Positions 1-7,759 of a stretch of 31,547 bases of DNA are shown piece after piece. Under the pieces are notes generated by a model, which worked only from the letters and a program-made list of their open reading frames with translations, had not been told where the DNA came from and did no database searches. This stretch comes from SLST01 sp046538735 (GTDB lineage Bacteria > Spirochaetota > Spirochaetia > DSM-27196 > SLST01). Each line of letters opens with the position of its first letter. Positions within the stretch are counted from its first letter, which is position 1. A program made the translations under genes and the position numbers. The stretch is taken from positions 1 through 31,547 of the forward strand of contig JBKHII010000032.1 in NCBI GenBank assembly GCA_046538735.1, given 5' to 3'.

Positions 1-117
1 GTCCGCGAGAATCGCCTTGATCTCGTCATCACTCATTTCCGTGGTGACTTCCTGGCTACAGCTCGCAAGGGATAGGATGAGGAGGAGTATCAGAGGAACG
101 GAGCTGTATCTACTCAT
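1..117 (-). CDS. N-terminus of a lipoprotein (partial, runs off the window)
   Basis: A 39-codon open stretch begins with ATG at 117 and continues past base 1, too short to stand out as an ORF. Translation starts MSRYSSVPLILLLILSLASC: a short charged start, a leucine/isoleucine-rich membrane segment and a lipobox L-A-S-C with the cysteine at residue 20, followed by a polar stretch (SQEVTTEMSDDEIKAILAD). This is the classical type II signal peptide layout, so the mature protein should be lipid-anchored in the envelope. A run of six G residues 7 bases before the ATG serves as ribosome-binding site. The function cannot be judged because the mature domain lies outside the window. Confidence 0.75.
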   Translation of the reverse strand, partial: MSRYSSVPLILLLILSLASCSQEVTTEMSDDEIKAILAD

Positions 118-464
118 GGTGATACCCCCCATTTCATCGGAAGTATGCTAAAGCGCCAGGTGAAGGTTGCCCAACAACAACCTGGCGAATTGGGCAAGGT
201 TGTGCAAGCAACTGAACAGATGTGAGACGGCACGCCAAGGGCGCGTCGGCGTTGCCGGGGCGCGTCGCTACCCTGGGAGCGCGACGTGACTCACTCTCCG
301 ACGTGGGAGGGAATCGACCTTCCTTGCCGGGATGCATGACCTCATCTTCCTATGATCGCGGGACTCTGCTTGATGCGGGCACCTTCGGAGGATCCGAAGT
401 GATCAACGAACGCACGGAGGAAGTCGTCACAAATCGGGTTCCAATCGATCCGGGATACGAACAC
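118..464. other. 347-base intergenic region with nested inverted repeats
   Basis: No convincing gene is seen here. Two overlapping perfect 8-bp inverted repeats lie at 154-161/180-187 (CGCCAGGT/ACCTGGCG) and 167-174/190-197 (TTGCCCAA/TTGGGCAA). The two stems share bases and could not form together. They lie 37-80 bases upstream of the lipoprotein start at 117, so they could belong to its leader or operator. A small hairpin CTTCGG-N5-CCGAAG at 383-399 lies downstream of the MFS gene but has no T tract, so a terminator call is not supported. Confidence 0.45.
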
Positions 465-1685
465 TCAGGTCGATCCCGGCCGCCGTGCCTCGGATCGAGG
501 ACGTCCCTTGCCCCCCCGCATCAGCGGCAGGAGTCCGATTGCGGCCAGCACCAGCACACCGGTGACCATGAACCCGACCCGGAAGTGACCAGCCGCTCCG
601 ACCGCCATCAGCACGGGCGGAGCGACGCCGCCGCCGGCGAGATTCGCAAGGGGGATCGCCAGCGCGACCGCGAGGTGTCTCCGTGCCGGCGCGGTCACCC
701 CGGCGAGCGCGTTCAGGCCGACGGGGAAGTACGCACCCACGATCATCGGTTGGAGAAAGACGCTCACCAGGAGGAAGGTGCCCGACGACGCGCCGAGAAG
801 AAACGTCACCACGCCGGTCACGACCAGGATGGTCGTCACGACCTTGCGAAACCCGAACCGGTCCGTCAGTCCCCCGGCCGCCATGATGGCGGCGAAGCCC
901 GTGATCCTTGATGCACCAACGAGCGTGTTCACCAATTGCTCGGAGAGCCCGTGCTCGACGACGAGATAGGTCGGGAGGGCCGCATAGACACCCATCGCCG
1001 CGATCGCGGCGACGATGAAGAGGCTCGAAACGACCCAGAACTCCGGGTTCTTCAGGAGCTCGGCGAGGTTCGCGAAGTTGGGCGGAGCGGCCCGCTCGGA
1101 GCTTGCGCGTCCGAACGCCGCGAAGAGAAGCGCGACGCCCACCGCGACCGAACCGACCAACAGCAGCGTGCCGCGCCACCCGAAGAGGGGCGCGAATACG
1201 GCGGCGAGGATCGGTGCCAGGATGAACGCGAGATTCGGCCCCGATTCGTGAATCGCCAACGCCTTGCCGCGATGCTCGTCCGGCGCGATCGTCGTCACCG
1301 ACGCGATGCCCGATCCCGGATAGAGACCGTTGGCGTACCCACCGACGAAGAGCACGATGTGGAAGTAGGCGGTCGAATCGGCACGCGACAAGGCAGCCAG
1401 CGAGACACCCCCCAGAAGGACCGAGAGGAAGATTGTCCATCGATGGGTGATCCGCTGCGCGACGAAGCCGGAGGTGAAGAGACCGGTCACGAAGCCCGCC
1501 GAAGCGGTCAGGAAGAAGGTCGATGCCTGGTCGTAGGTGATGCGGAGGTCGGCGGATATTCGGAGCAGCAATGGTGCAAGAAGCAGCCGCGGAATGATCC
1601 CGAAGAAAACGACGACCATCAGGAAGAGAATCGATGGAAGGACGGGTGCCAGACGAGATGATCTCACCTCTGCAGAGTGCCGCAT
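465..1685 (-). CDS. Major facilitator superfamily (MFS) transporter
   Basis: A 406-residue, strongly hydrophobic protein with about twelve membrane segments in two halves, the usual size for an MFS permease. The loop after TM2 carries a degenerate motif A (GFVAQRITHRW), and the matching loop of the second half has a much better copy (GGLTDRFGFRK at roughly residues 260-270). TM1 starts around residue 15, and the C-terminus is a basic, polar tail (GGKGRPRSEARRPGST). The substrate cannot be read from the sequence; the first half (long TM4-TM5 stretch with GLYPGSGIASV and ESGPNLAF) loosely recalls anion or organic-acid permeases. The ATG at 1685 has a GGAG about 9 bases upstream. A 157-base gap separates it from the beta-oxidation operon upstream on the same strand, so cotranscription is possible but unproven. 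Confidence 0.85.
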   Translation of the reverse strand: MRHSAEVRSSRLAPVLPSILFLMVVVFFGIIPRLLLAPLLLRISADLRITYDQASTFFLTASAGFVTGLFTSGFVAQRITHRWTIFLSVLLGGVSLAALSRADSTAYFHIVLFVGGYANGLYPGSGIASVTTIAPDEHRGKALAIHESGPNLAFILAPILAAVFAPLFGWRGTLLLVGSVAVGVALLFAAFGRASSERAAPPNFANLAELLKNPEFWVVSSLFIVAAIAAMGVYAALPTYLVVEHGLSEQLVNTLVGASRITGFAAIMAAGGLTDRFGFRKVVTTILVVTGVVTFLLGASSGTFLLVSVFLQPMIVGAYFPVGLNALAGVTAPARRHLAVALAIPLANLAGGGVAPPVLMAVGAAGHFRVGFMVTGVLVLAAIGLLPLMRGGKGRPRSEARRPGST

Positions 1686-1786
1686 CGTCGCCTACTCCGC
1701 AAGGTGACGGGGCGGATAGTAGTGCGGGGTCCTGAACCACCGCAGACCGACAAAGGGGAGACCGTCATCGGTCACAATGACAACCA

Positions 1787-1813
1787 GAGATCTGGCTTCC
1801 TTCGGGATGACGG
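1787..1813. repeat. Possible degenerate copy of a GAGATC...GGATGAC-type interspersed repeat
   Basis: In the gap between fadJ and the MFS gene the bases GAGATCTGGCTTCCTTCGG followed by GATGACGG recall half of the widespread bacterial intergenic repeats with the pattern GAGATC-CTTCG...-GGATGAC. The nearby CACAATGAC at 1773-1781 would fit the other half poorly. No second copy is seen in the window, so this is a resemblance only. Confidence 0.2.
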
Positions 1814-1842
1814 ACCATGAGAACGGACGTGATATGCCGCCG

Positions 1843-4017
1843 TCAGCCGCGGAAGCTGCCGCCTTCCTCGGCGAGCCGGACGATCGGGGCGGCGGGCTCG
1901 AAGCGGGCACCGTGGTCGTCCGCGTACTGCCTGAGCGTGTCATTGACCGTGCTGATTCCGAGCGTATCCGCGTAGCGGCAGATTCCGCCGCGGAACGGCG
2001 CGAAGCCGATTCCGAGCACGAGCGCGAGGTCAAGGTGCTCCGCGCTGTCCACGATTCCTTCGTCCAGCGCACGGGCGGCCTCGTTGAGCATCGCGAACAT
2101 CGGCCGGTGGATGACGTGGAACTCGCTCGAGGAGCGTCGTCTTGGGTTGCCGGTGCCGTCACCGCTTTCACGGATCAGCCGGGAGACGACGGGGTTCACG
2201 CGCGGCGCGCCGGAGTCGCCGTAGAGGTAGAAGCCTTTTCCTGCCTTCTTGCCGAGCAGGTCGTGGTGCTGCCCCAGCTTCGAAAGGAAGCTCCCCGCGC
2301 GCATTCGCTCGCCGTAGCCCCGGATGAGCGACTCGGCAACGTCCTTTGCGATGTCCAGGCCGACTTCGTCCAGGAGGCGGAACGGGCCCATCGGCATCCC
2401 GAAGCCCTCGATGACGCGATCGACTCGGGCGAAGTCCTCTCCTTCCTCGGCCATGACCAGCGCCTCGTTGAGATACGGCATCAGCAGCCGGTTCACGAGG
2501 AATCCGGGGCAGTCGTTCACGACGACCGGGACTTTCCCGAGCCGGACGGCGAGGCGGCCGATCGTCCGCACGGTCTCGGCGGACGTCCGGCTTCCGGCGA
2601 CGACTTCCACGAGCGGCATCCTGTTCGCCGGGTTGAAGAAGTGCATCCCGCCGAAGCGCTCCGGGTGATCGAGCGATGCCGCGAGCTCGTCTACGGTGAG
2701 CGAGGAGGTATTGGTCGCGATGACGGTGTCCGCCGCAACTCGCGACTCGACTTCCGAGAGAACCGTCGACTTGATCTCCGGATTCTCCACGACGGCCTCC
2801 ACAACGAGGTCGGGCAGGCCCAGATCGTCGTAGCTCGTGGTGCCGTGGATCTTGTGCATTCCGAGGACGACCTCTCGCGACGAGTACTTGCCTCGGTTCC
2901 TGAGGTAGTCGTAGACGGAGTGCGCCGACTCGTACCCGCTGCGGATAGCCTCCGGGAAGATGTCCTTCATGACGACGGGGATGTCCGCGTGCGAGAAGAG
3001 CCAGCTGATTCGACCTCCCATGACGCCGGCGCCGAGCACGACCGCCCGGCCCACGTGCCTCGCAGCGCCGGAGATCGCGTCCTGGCGCTTGGCCGCCTCG
3101 CGCGAGAGGAAGAGGCTCACGAGATTCTGAGCGATCGGCGACGGGATGAGCTCGGCAATCGCTGCCCGCTCGCGACGCAGCGCTTTCTTCGCGGACGACC
3201 GCGGGACGGTCCGCAGGAGGCGCAACGCTCGAAGCGGCGCAGGGTAATTCCCGTGCGTCTTCGCGAGGGTCTGCTTCCGTGCACCGCGGAAGAGGATCGC
3301 GCGGCCGATCGGATTGTTCTCCGAGAGCTTCACGGCGAGCGGCTTCCGCCGTCGCTTTTTGAGCACGCGCTTCCTGCCGGCGGGTGTAAGGATGCCGGGC
3401 GCGAACTTCTCCTTCGTCCACTCCTCGGCGAAGCCGTCCGGATAGAGCGCGTCCGCGATCCCGCGCTTCACGGCGGTCTTCGCGTCCACCGGCTTGCCGG
3501 TGAGGATCATCCGGACCGCCTGCGCCATCCCGGCGACCTTCGGCAGCCGATAGGTGCCGCCGAATCCGGGGACGATTCCGAGGTTCGTCTCGGGGAGCCC
3601 AAGGCTGGTCCTGGGATGATCGGTCACGACGCGGTAGTCGCAGGCGAGCGCGAGCTCGAGCCCGCCCCCGAGACAGGTGCCGCTCACGAGCGCGATCGTT
3701 GGTACCGGGAGCGCCCGGACGCGCGCCATCAGCTCCTGGCCGAGCCGCGACTTCTCCTCGGCCGCCTCGCGATCGCGGATCCGAACGATCTCCTTCAGAT
3801 CGGCGCCGGCGACGAAACACCCGGGCTTGCCGCTCTTCACCACGACATACTCGAGTGAGTCGGACTCCGCGACTGCGGACTCCGCGTCCGAGAGCGCCGC
3901 GGCGAAGTCGTCCACGACGGTGGACCGGAGCACGTTGAGCTTCTCTCCGGGAAGATCGATCGTGAGAAGACCCGCCGCCCCCTCGCGGGTGAAGGTGACC
4001 GACCTCGTATCGCTCAT
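1843..4017 (-). CDS. fadJ: Fatty-acid oxidation multifunctional enzyme: enoyl-CoA hydratase / 3-hydroxyacyl-CoA dehydrogenase
   Basis: A 724-residue bifunctional beta-oxidation alpha subunit. Residues about 10-200 form a crotonase domain: the oxyanion-hole stretch is at 68-72 (FVAGAD), and the two acidic catalytic residues of the family fit E121 (CLGGGLELA) and E143 (LPETNLGIVPGFGG). From about residue 320 a Rossmann dehydrogenase starts with VVLGAGVMGG (dinucleotide loop 329-334); the catalytic His-Glu pair is H459 (GGMHFFNP) and E471 (PLVEVVAG). A C-terminal 3HCDH helical domain follows with the typical NRLLMPYLNEA and AGKGFYLY stretches. It catalyses hydration of trans-2-enoyl-CoA and NAD-dependent oxidation of the 3-hydroxy product. 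Its ATG overlaps the thiolase stop (ATGA) behind a GGAGG, the same I-then-J order as E. coli fadIJ. The choice of fadJ over fadB rests on pairing with a long thiolase. Confidence 0.92.
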   Translation of the reverse strand: MSDTRSVTFTREGAAGLLTIDLPGEKLNVLRSTVVDDFAAALSDAESAVAESDSLEYVVVKSGKPGCFVAGADLKEIVRIRDREAAEEKSRLGQELMARVRALPVPTIALVSGTCLGGGLELALACDYRVVTDHPRTSLGLPETNLGIVPGFGGTYRLPKVAGMAQAVRMILTGKPVDAKTAVKRGIADALYPDGFAEEWTKEKFAPGILTPAGRKRVLKKRRRKPLAVKLSENNPIGRAILFRGARKQTLAKTHGNYPAPLRALRLLRTVPRSSAKKALRRERAAIAELIPSPIAQNLVSLFLSREAAKRQDAISGAARHVGRAVVLGAGVMGGRISWLFSHADIPVVMKDIFPEAIRSGYESAHSVYDYLRNRGKYSSREVVLGMHKIHGTTSYDDLGLPDLVVEAVVENPEIKSTVLSEVESRVAADTVIATNTSSLTVDELAASLDHPERFGGMHFFNPANRMPLVEVVAGSRTSAETVRTIGRLAVRLGKVPVVVNDCPGFLVNRLLMPYLNEALVMAEEGEDFARVDRVIEGFGMPMGPFRLLDEVGLDIAKDVAESLIRGYGERMRAGSFLSKLGQHHDLLGKKAGKGFYLYGDSGAPRVNPVVSRLIRESGDGTGNPRRRSSSEFHVIHRPMFAMLNEAARALDEGIVDSAEHLDLALVLGIGFAPFRGGICRYADTLGISTVNDTLRQYADDHGARFEPAAPIVRLAEEGGSFRG

Positions 4018-5303
4018 GCTACCTCCAGGAGGAGCGCCGCGCCCTGGCCGCCCTGCACGCAGAGCGTCGCGAGCCCCGTGTTCTGGTTGCGCCGCCGCAG
4101 CTCGAGCAGAACGTGGATGATCAGTCGCGTGCCGGTCATGCCCACGGGATGGCCCAGCGCGATCGCGCCGCCCTGCGAGTTGAGTATGTCGTCCGGAATC
4201 TCGCCGAGCGCCCGGTCGCGCCCCAGGTGCTTCTTCGCGAACTCGTCGCTCGCGAAGGCCTTCATCACGGCGAGCATCTGCGCGGCGAAGGCCTCGTTGA
4301 TTTCAATGTAGTCGATGTCCGAGAGCTTCGCGCCGGTACGCTCGAAGAGCCTCGCCGTGGCAAAGGCGGGGCCCAAGCCCATTCGCTCGGCCTCGAGCGC
4401 GCCGTAGGCGAACTCGCGCAGGTAGCCCAGCGGCTCTATCCCGCGGCGCTTCGCCTCGTTCTCGGACATGACGACGACCGCGGCCGCGCCGTCCGTGATC
4501 TGCGACGAGTTGCCGGCGGTCACCGTGCCGTTTCGCTTGTCAAAGTAGGGCGGGAGCTTGGCGAGCGCTTCCATCGACTGCTGCGGCCGGGGACCCACGT
4601 CCTCGGAGACGAGCTCGTGGTAGCCGGGCACCTTCGGGACGGGGTAGATCTCGCCCTCGAAGAGTCCTTCTTCCTGCGCCTTCGTCGCGAGCCGGTGGCT
4701 CCGCAGCGCGAACCGATCCTGCTCTTCTCGGGTGATGTGGAAGTCACGTGCGAGGACTTCCGCGGTCTCGCCCATGATGAGTCCGCTCACCGGATCGGTG
4801 AGCCCCTCCATCAGGCCGACCCGCGGCTTCAGCATGGAGAGGCGGAATCGAGAAAGGACCTTGGCCTTGGCGCCGAACGTCTTTGCCGTCCCGAGCGAAC
4901 GCATGAAGTCCTGGAACTCCTTTGGGTAGATCAGCGGGATGTTGGTCATGCTCTCCACCCCGCCGGCGAGATACACGCTGCCGTACCCGAGGAGGATCTT
5001 CTCGGCGGCGCTCGTGACCGCCTGCATTCCGCTCGCGCAGTTGCGGTGGACGGTGAAGGCGGGAACGTGGTTCGGCAGCCCCGCCTTGAGCCCGATGACG
5101 CGCGCGATGTTGGCTGCGTGCGACGGCTGCGCGACGTTTCCGATGATGACTTCGCTCACCTCCTCGCCGCTGATCCCGCTCCGCAGAAGCGCTTCGCGCA
5201 CGATGATCGCACCGAGGTCGTCCGCCTGCGTCTCCTTGAGCGCGGTGCCGGCCTTCGCCATGGGCGAGCGGACGCCGGAGACGATTGCGATTCGCTGATT
5301 CAC
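4014..5303 (-). CDS. fadI: Acetyl-CoA acyltransferase (3-ketoacyl-CoA thiolase)
   Basis: A thiolase of 429 residues, close to the ~436 of FadI and clearly longer than FadA. It cleaves 3-ketoacyl-CoA with CoA, releasing acetyl-CoA. The nucleophilic Cys is C89 (HRNCASGMQ), the catalytic His is H385 (GGAIALGHPVGMTG), and the second Cys is C415 (CVQGGQG, where the family usually has CxGGGQG). A TTG at 5309 would also be in frame, but it has no spacing from the AGGGGG motif; GTG at 5303 lies six bases after that motif and overlaps the upstream ligase stop as GTGA, so I use GTG. The stop overlaps the fadJ start. Translation is therefore probably coupled on both sides, fitting equal supply of the two subunits of a trifunctional-type complex. 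Confidence 0.92.
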   Translation of the reverse strand: MNQRIAIVSGVRSPMAKAGTALKETQADDLGAIIVREALLRSGISGEEVSEVIIGNVAQPSHAANIARVIGLKAGLPNHVPAFTVHRNCASGMQAVTSAAEKILLGYGSVYLAGGVESMTNIPLIYPKEFQDFMRSLGTAKTFGAKAKVLSRFRLSMLKPRVGLMEGLTDPVSGLIMGETAEVLARDFHITREEQDRFALRSHRLATKAQEEGLFEGEIYPVPKVPGYHELVSEDVGPRPQQSMEALAKLPPYFDKRNGTVTAGNSSQITDGAAAVVVMSENEAKRRGIEPLGYLREFAYGALEAERMGLGPAFATARLFERTGAKLSDIDYIEINEAFAAQMLAVMKAFASDEFAKKHLGRDRALGEIPDDILNSQGGAIALGHPVGMTGTRLIIHVLLELRRRNQNTGLATLCVQGGQGAALLLEVA

Positions 5304-7087
5304 TTCCAACCCCCTATCTCCGCGTAGAGCTCGTCCACGATCTCCCGGTAGCGCTCGAGGATCGTGTTCCGCCGCGCCTTGAGCGTGGGCGTGAGCTCGC
5401 CCTCCTCGACGGTGGCGGGCTTCGGAATCATGGCGAAGCGCTCTACGCGCTCGGCGTGGTGCTGGTGACGGTTGACCTCGTCCACGTGATTCTGCAGGTG
5501 CGCGTGGAAGAGCGCGCTCTGGAGGAACTCGTCGTCCGGCATCTCCTGCGCCTGGAGCTCGTTCTTGATCGCCGGAACCCGATCCATGTTCGGGAACAGA
5601 AGCGCGACCACGTAGGGGCGATTATCCGCGAACACGACCGCGGTCTCCACGGCGTGGTGCTTCTCGAGCGCCTTCTCGATCGGGACCGGCTGCACGTACT
5701 CGCCGGTCGACTTCTTGAGGACCGACTTCTTTCTCCCGGAGATGAAGAGGTAGCCCTCCTCGTCCAGCGCGCCGAGGTCGCCGGTGTGAAGCCATCCGTC
5801 CTCGATCGTCTCCGCGGTCGCCTCCGGCGCATTGTGATAGCCGCGCATGATGTTGGGACCGCGCGCGAGTATCTCCTCGTCGTCGCCGATGCGGATCTCC
5901 ACGTGGGGGAACGCTTGTCCGACCGAGCCGAGCTTCCGGTGGCCCGGGCAGTTCGCCGCGATGACGGGGCTCGACTCGGTAAGGCCGTAGCCCTCGTAGA
6001 CGGGAATGCCGATGTTCGTCACGAAGCGGGCGACGGTCTCGTCCAGCTTCGCCGAACCGGAGATGAGGAGCCGGAAACGACCGCCAAGGCCCTCGCGGAA
6101 CTTTCGGTAGACGATCGCTCCGTAGAGCCGGTCGAGGAGCGACGGCGGGGCGGGCCGCTCGCCGGCGTCCGGCGCGGGTCGAAGCTCGCGCGTCTCGGCG
6201 CGGCGAACCGCCGCCAGCGCAATCCCACGGAGGACCGGCGGTTTCTCGGCCGCCGCGGTCGCCATGCTCTCGTGCACCTTCTCGAGGATTCGAGGGACCA
6301 CGGTCATGACCTCCGGGCGCACTCGCTTCACGTACGAGCCGAGTTCCTTGGGGTCATCCGCGAAGAAGACGTTCGCGCCGAGCGCGAAGTAGTAGTACAT
6401 CACCATCCGCTCGAAGATGTGCGCGAGGGGAAGGACCGAGAGGACTCGAGGCCGCCGGGCGATCCGGAATCGTTCGTCCGCGCCGTAGACCTGCGAGACG
6501 ATGTTGCGTTGCGTGAGCTCCACGCCCTTCGGGAGCCCGGTCGTGCCGCTCGTGTAGAGGATCGTCGCGAGATCGCCCTCCGCCACGCGGCCGCACAGCT
6601 CAACGAGTCGGTCGGGATCGGCGCGGTACGCCTCGCGCCCGCGCTCGAGGAGTCGGTCGAAGCGTTGGTGCCGGCCTTTGTACGCGAAGGTGACGATCTC
6701 CACCTTGCCCTTCGCGTGCCGCTCAGCGAACGGTGTCTCGGCCGGGTTCCCGATGAACAGGAAACGGATGCCGGAGTCCTGGATCTCGTGCACGAAGCTC
6801 TCCGGCGAGATCTTCTTGAAGATGGGAACGGTGGTACCCCCGGCGATCTGGATCGCGAGGTCGATCATGATCCACTCCGGACTGGAGGGAGCGATCAGAC
6901 CGACGGTTTCTCCCCTGCGAAGACCAAGATCCTTCAGTCCGAACACGAGCGCAGCCGTCCGCTCGCGCACTTCCGCGCCGGTGAGCGTGATCCACGAGCC
7001 GCCGTCCGGGTAGTTGAACACGGGCTTCGAGCCATTGCGCTCGGTCGTCTCGAGGAAGAGCTCCGGCAACGTTCTGCCGGCAACCAT
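5300..7087 (-). CDS. Long-chain fatty acid--CoA ligase (AMP-forming)
   Basis: A 595-residue AMP-forming acyl-CoA synthetase of the long-chain (FadD15/AMP-binding) type that activates fatty acids to acyl-CoA through an acyl-adenylate. The phosphate-binding motif is at 178-188 (YTSGTTGLPKG), the adenine/substrate motif at 364-371 (YEGYGLTE), the ATP-binding aspartate region at 431-437 (GWLHTGD), the hinge at 447-453 (LFISGRK), and the catalytic Lys of the C-terminal domain fits K570 (LTPTLKARR). No transmembrane segment or signal peptide is seen, so it should be cytoplasmic or membrane-associated. ATG at 7087 follows AGGGGG by five bases. It begins 9 bases after the hemerythrin stop and overlaps the thiolase start, so it supplies the substrate for the two enzymes downstream. 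Confidence 0.93.
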   Translation of the reverse strand: MVAGRTLPELFLETTERNGSKPVFNYPDGGSWITLTGAEVRERTAALVFGLKDLGLRRGETVGLIAPSSPEWIMIDLAIQIAGGTTVPIFKKISPESFVHEIQDSGIRFLFIGNPAETPFAERHAKGKVEIVTFAYKGRHQRFDRLLERGREAYRADPDRLVELCGRVAEGDLATILYTSGTTGLPKGVELTQRNIVSQVYGADERFRIARRPRVLSVLPLAHIFERMVMYYYFALGANVFFADDPKELGSYVKRVRPEVMTVVPRILEKVHESMATAAAEKPPVLRGIALAAVRRAETRELRPAPDAGERPAPPSLLDRLYGAIVYRKFREGLGGRFRLLISGSAKLDETVARFVTNIGIPVYEGYGLTESSPVIAANCPGHRKLGSVGQAFPHVEIRIGDDEEILARGPNIMRGYHNAPEATAETIEDGWLHTGDLGALDEEGYLFISGRKKSVLKKSTGEYVQPVPIEKALEKHHAVETAVVFADNRPYVVALLFPNMDRVPAIKNELQAQEMPDDEFLQSALFHAHLQNHVDEVNRHQHHAERVERFAMIPKPATVEEGELTPTLKARRNTILERYREIVDELYAEIGGWK

Positions 7088-7096
7088 CGCATCCCC

Positions 7097-7666
7097 CTAC
7101 TTCGCCTGCATCTGCTGCTCGATCTCACCGGCCACCGTCTCGTACTTCGCATGGATCATCTCCATGTCGAAGTCGTAGAAGCGCCGCAGCATATCGTCCA
7201 GCTCCTCGTTGGTGAAGTACGCCTCCGAGTTCGGAAAGAAGCGCCGATCCTCCTTCTCGATGTGTTGGGGATAGAGATCAAGCAACGCCTGGAACTTGTC
7301 GAGTACGACGGAAAGCTGGTCGCGATCCCCGGCGGCAAGCCGGTTTCGCGCTTCCACGAGCTCCGCGGTCGTCTTGCGGGCGAACTCGTGCTCGCTGATC
7401 AGATCCCGGCGGAGCTGCTCGTCCTCATCGGCGAGCTTCTTCCCCTCCATGTCGTTAAAGAGGATGTCCTCCTCCTTCCCATGGTGGCAGTCGTCCGCGT
7501 AGGTCCGCATGAAGTCGACGAACTGATCGATGGCGGCCGGATGGAACTCTCCCCCATCCTCCAGCCGCTTCTTCTCGTTCCGGATCGCACCAATCACGCG
7601 CTCGATGAGTCGGTGCTCGACCATGAGACATCCGCGCGGTTTGGGACACTTGTGGTTCTGCTTCAT
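7097..7666 (-). CDS. Hemerythrin-like (HHE domain) iron-binding protein
   Basis: A 189-residue four-helix hemerythrin-like protein. The iron-ligand pattern can be traced: H18 (LMVEHRLIE), the H62xxxE66 pair (HHGKEEDILF), H93 (SEHEFAR) and the H135xxxxD140 motif (YPQHIEKEDRRFFP). Such proteins bind a di-iron centre and act in oxygen or NO sensing, storage or stress defence. Two cysteines (C7 and C13) precede the first ligand helix and could add a redox or metal role. It is the first gene of the operon that continues with acyl-CoA synthetase, thiolase and FadJ, only 9 bases ahead of the ligase. Its ATG at 7666 lies directly after a long hairpin whose 3' arm contains the ribosome-binding site, suggesting translational control. 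Confidence 0.88.
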   Translation of the reverse strand: MKQNHKCPKPRGCLMVEHRLIERVIGAIRNEKKRLEDGGEFHPAAIDQFVDFMRTYADDCHHGKEEDILFNDMEGKKLADEDEQLRRDLISEHEFARKTTAELVEARNRLAAGDRDQLSVVLDKFQALLDLYPQHIEKEDRRFFPNSEAYFTNEELDDMLRRFYDFDMEMIHAKYETVAGEIEQQMQAK

Positions 7667-7667
7667 T

Positions 7668-7712
7668 ACCTCACCCCCCTCGTCATCGTGTCCAACGTAC
7701 GAGGGGTGAGGT
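7668..7712 (-). promoter_or_regulatory. Leader hairpin enclosing the hemerythrin ribosome-binding site
   Basis: An inverted repeat ACCTCACCCC(CC)TCGT / ACGAGGGGTGAGGT spans 7668-7683 and 7699-7712: 14 paired bases with a two-base bulge. Read on the minus strand it ends one base before the hemerythrin ATG, so the purine-rich GGGGTGAGGT ribosome-binding segment is locked in the 3' arm. An RNA of this form would hide the start of a four-gene operon until opened. A thermosensor, a protein-bound leader or simple attenuation are all possible; no T tract is present, so it is not a terminator. Confidence 0.6.
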
Positions 7713-7722
7713 GCGAGTACGA

Positions 7723-7759
7723 TAGGCGGAACGGCCTACGCGGTCGGTCGCGAACCGAC
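7723..7759 (-). terminator. Weak hairpins just after the adenylate cyclase gene
   Basis: Two small inverted repeats follow the cyclase stop codon: GTCGGT-N5-ACCGAC at 7743-7759 and TAGGC-N6-GCCTA at 7723-7738. Neither is followed by a T run on the minus strand. They may mark the end of the cyclase transcript or belong to the promoter region of the hemerythrin operon. Confidence 0.25.

Noticed and set aside
167..197. Possible integron attC site (GCCCAAC with a near-matching ATTGGGC)
   Set aside because: Core boxes are too close together, one has a mismatch, and no L boxes, cassette or integrase are seen.
222..911. Long plus-strand open frame opposite the MFS gene
   Set aside because: Arg/Gly/His-rich antisense shadow of a well-supported membrane protein gene; such shadows are common at this GC content and occur opposite nearly every gene here.
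1777..3858. 693-codon plus-strand open frame opposite fadJ
   Set aside because: FadJ on the other strand has all its catalytic motifs; the plus frame is Arg/Asp/His-rich without any domain.
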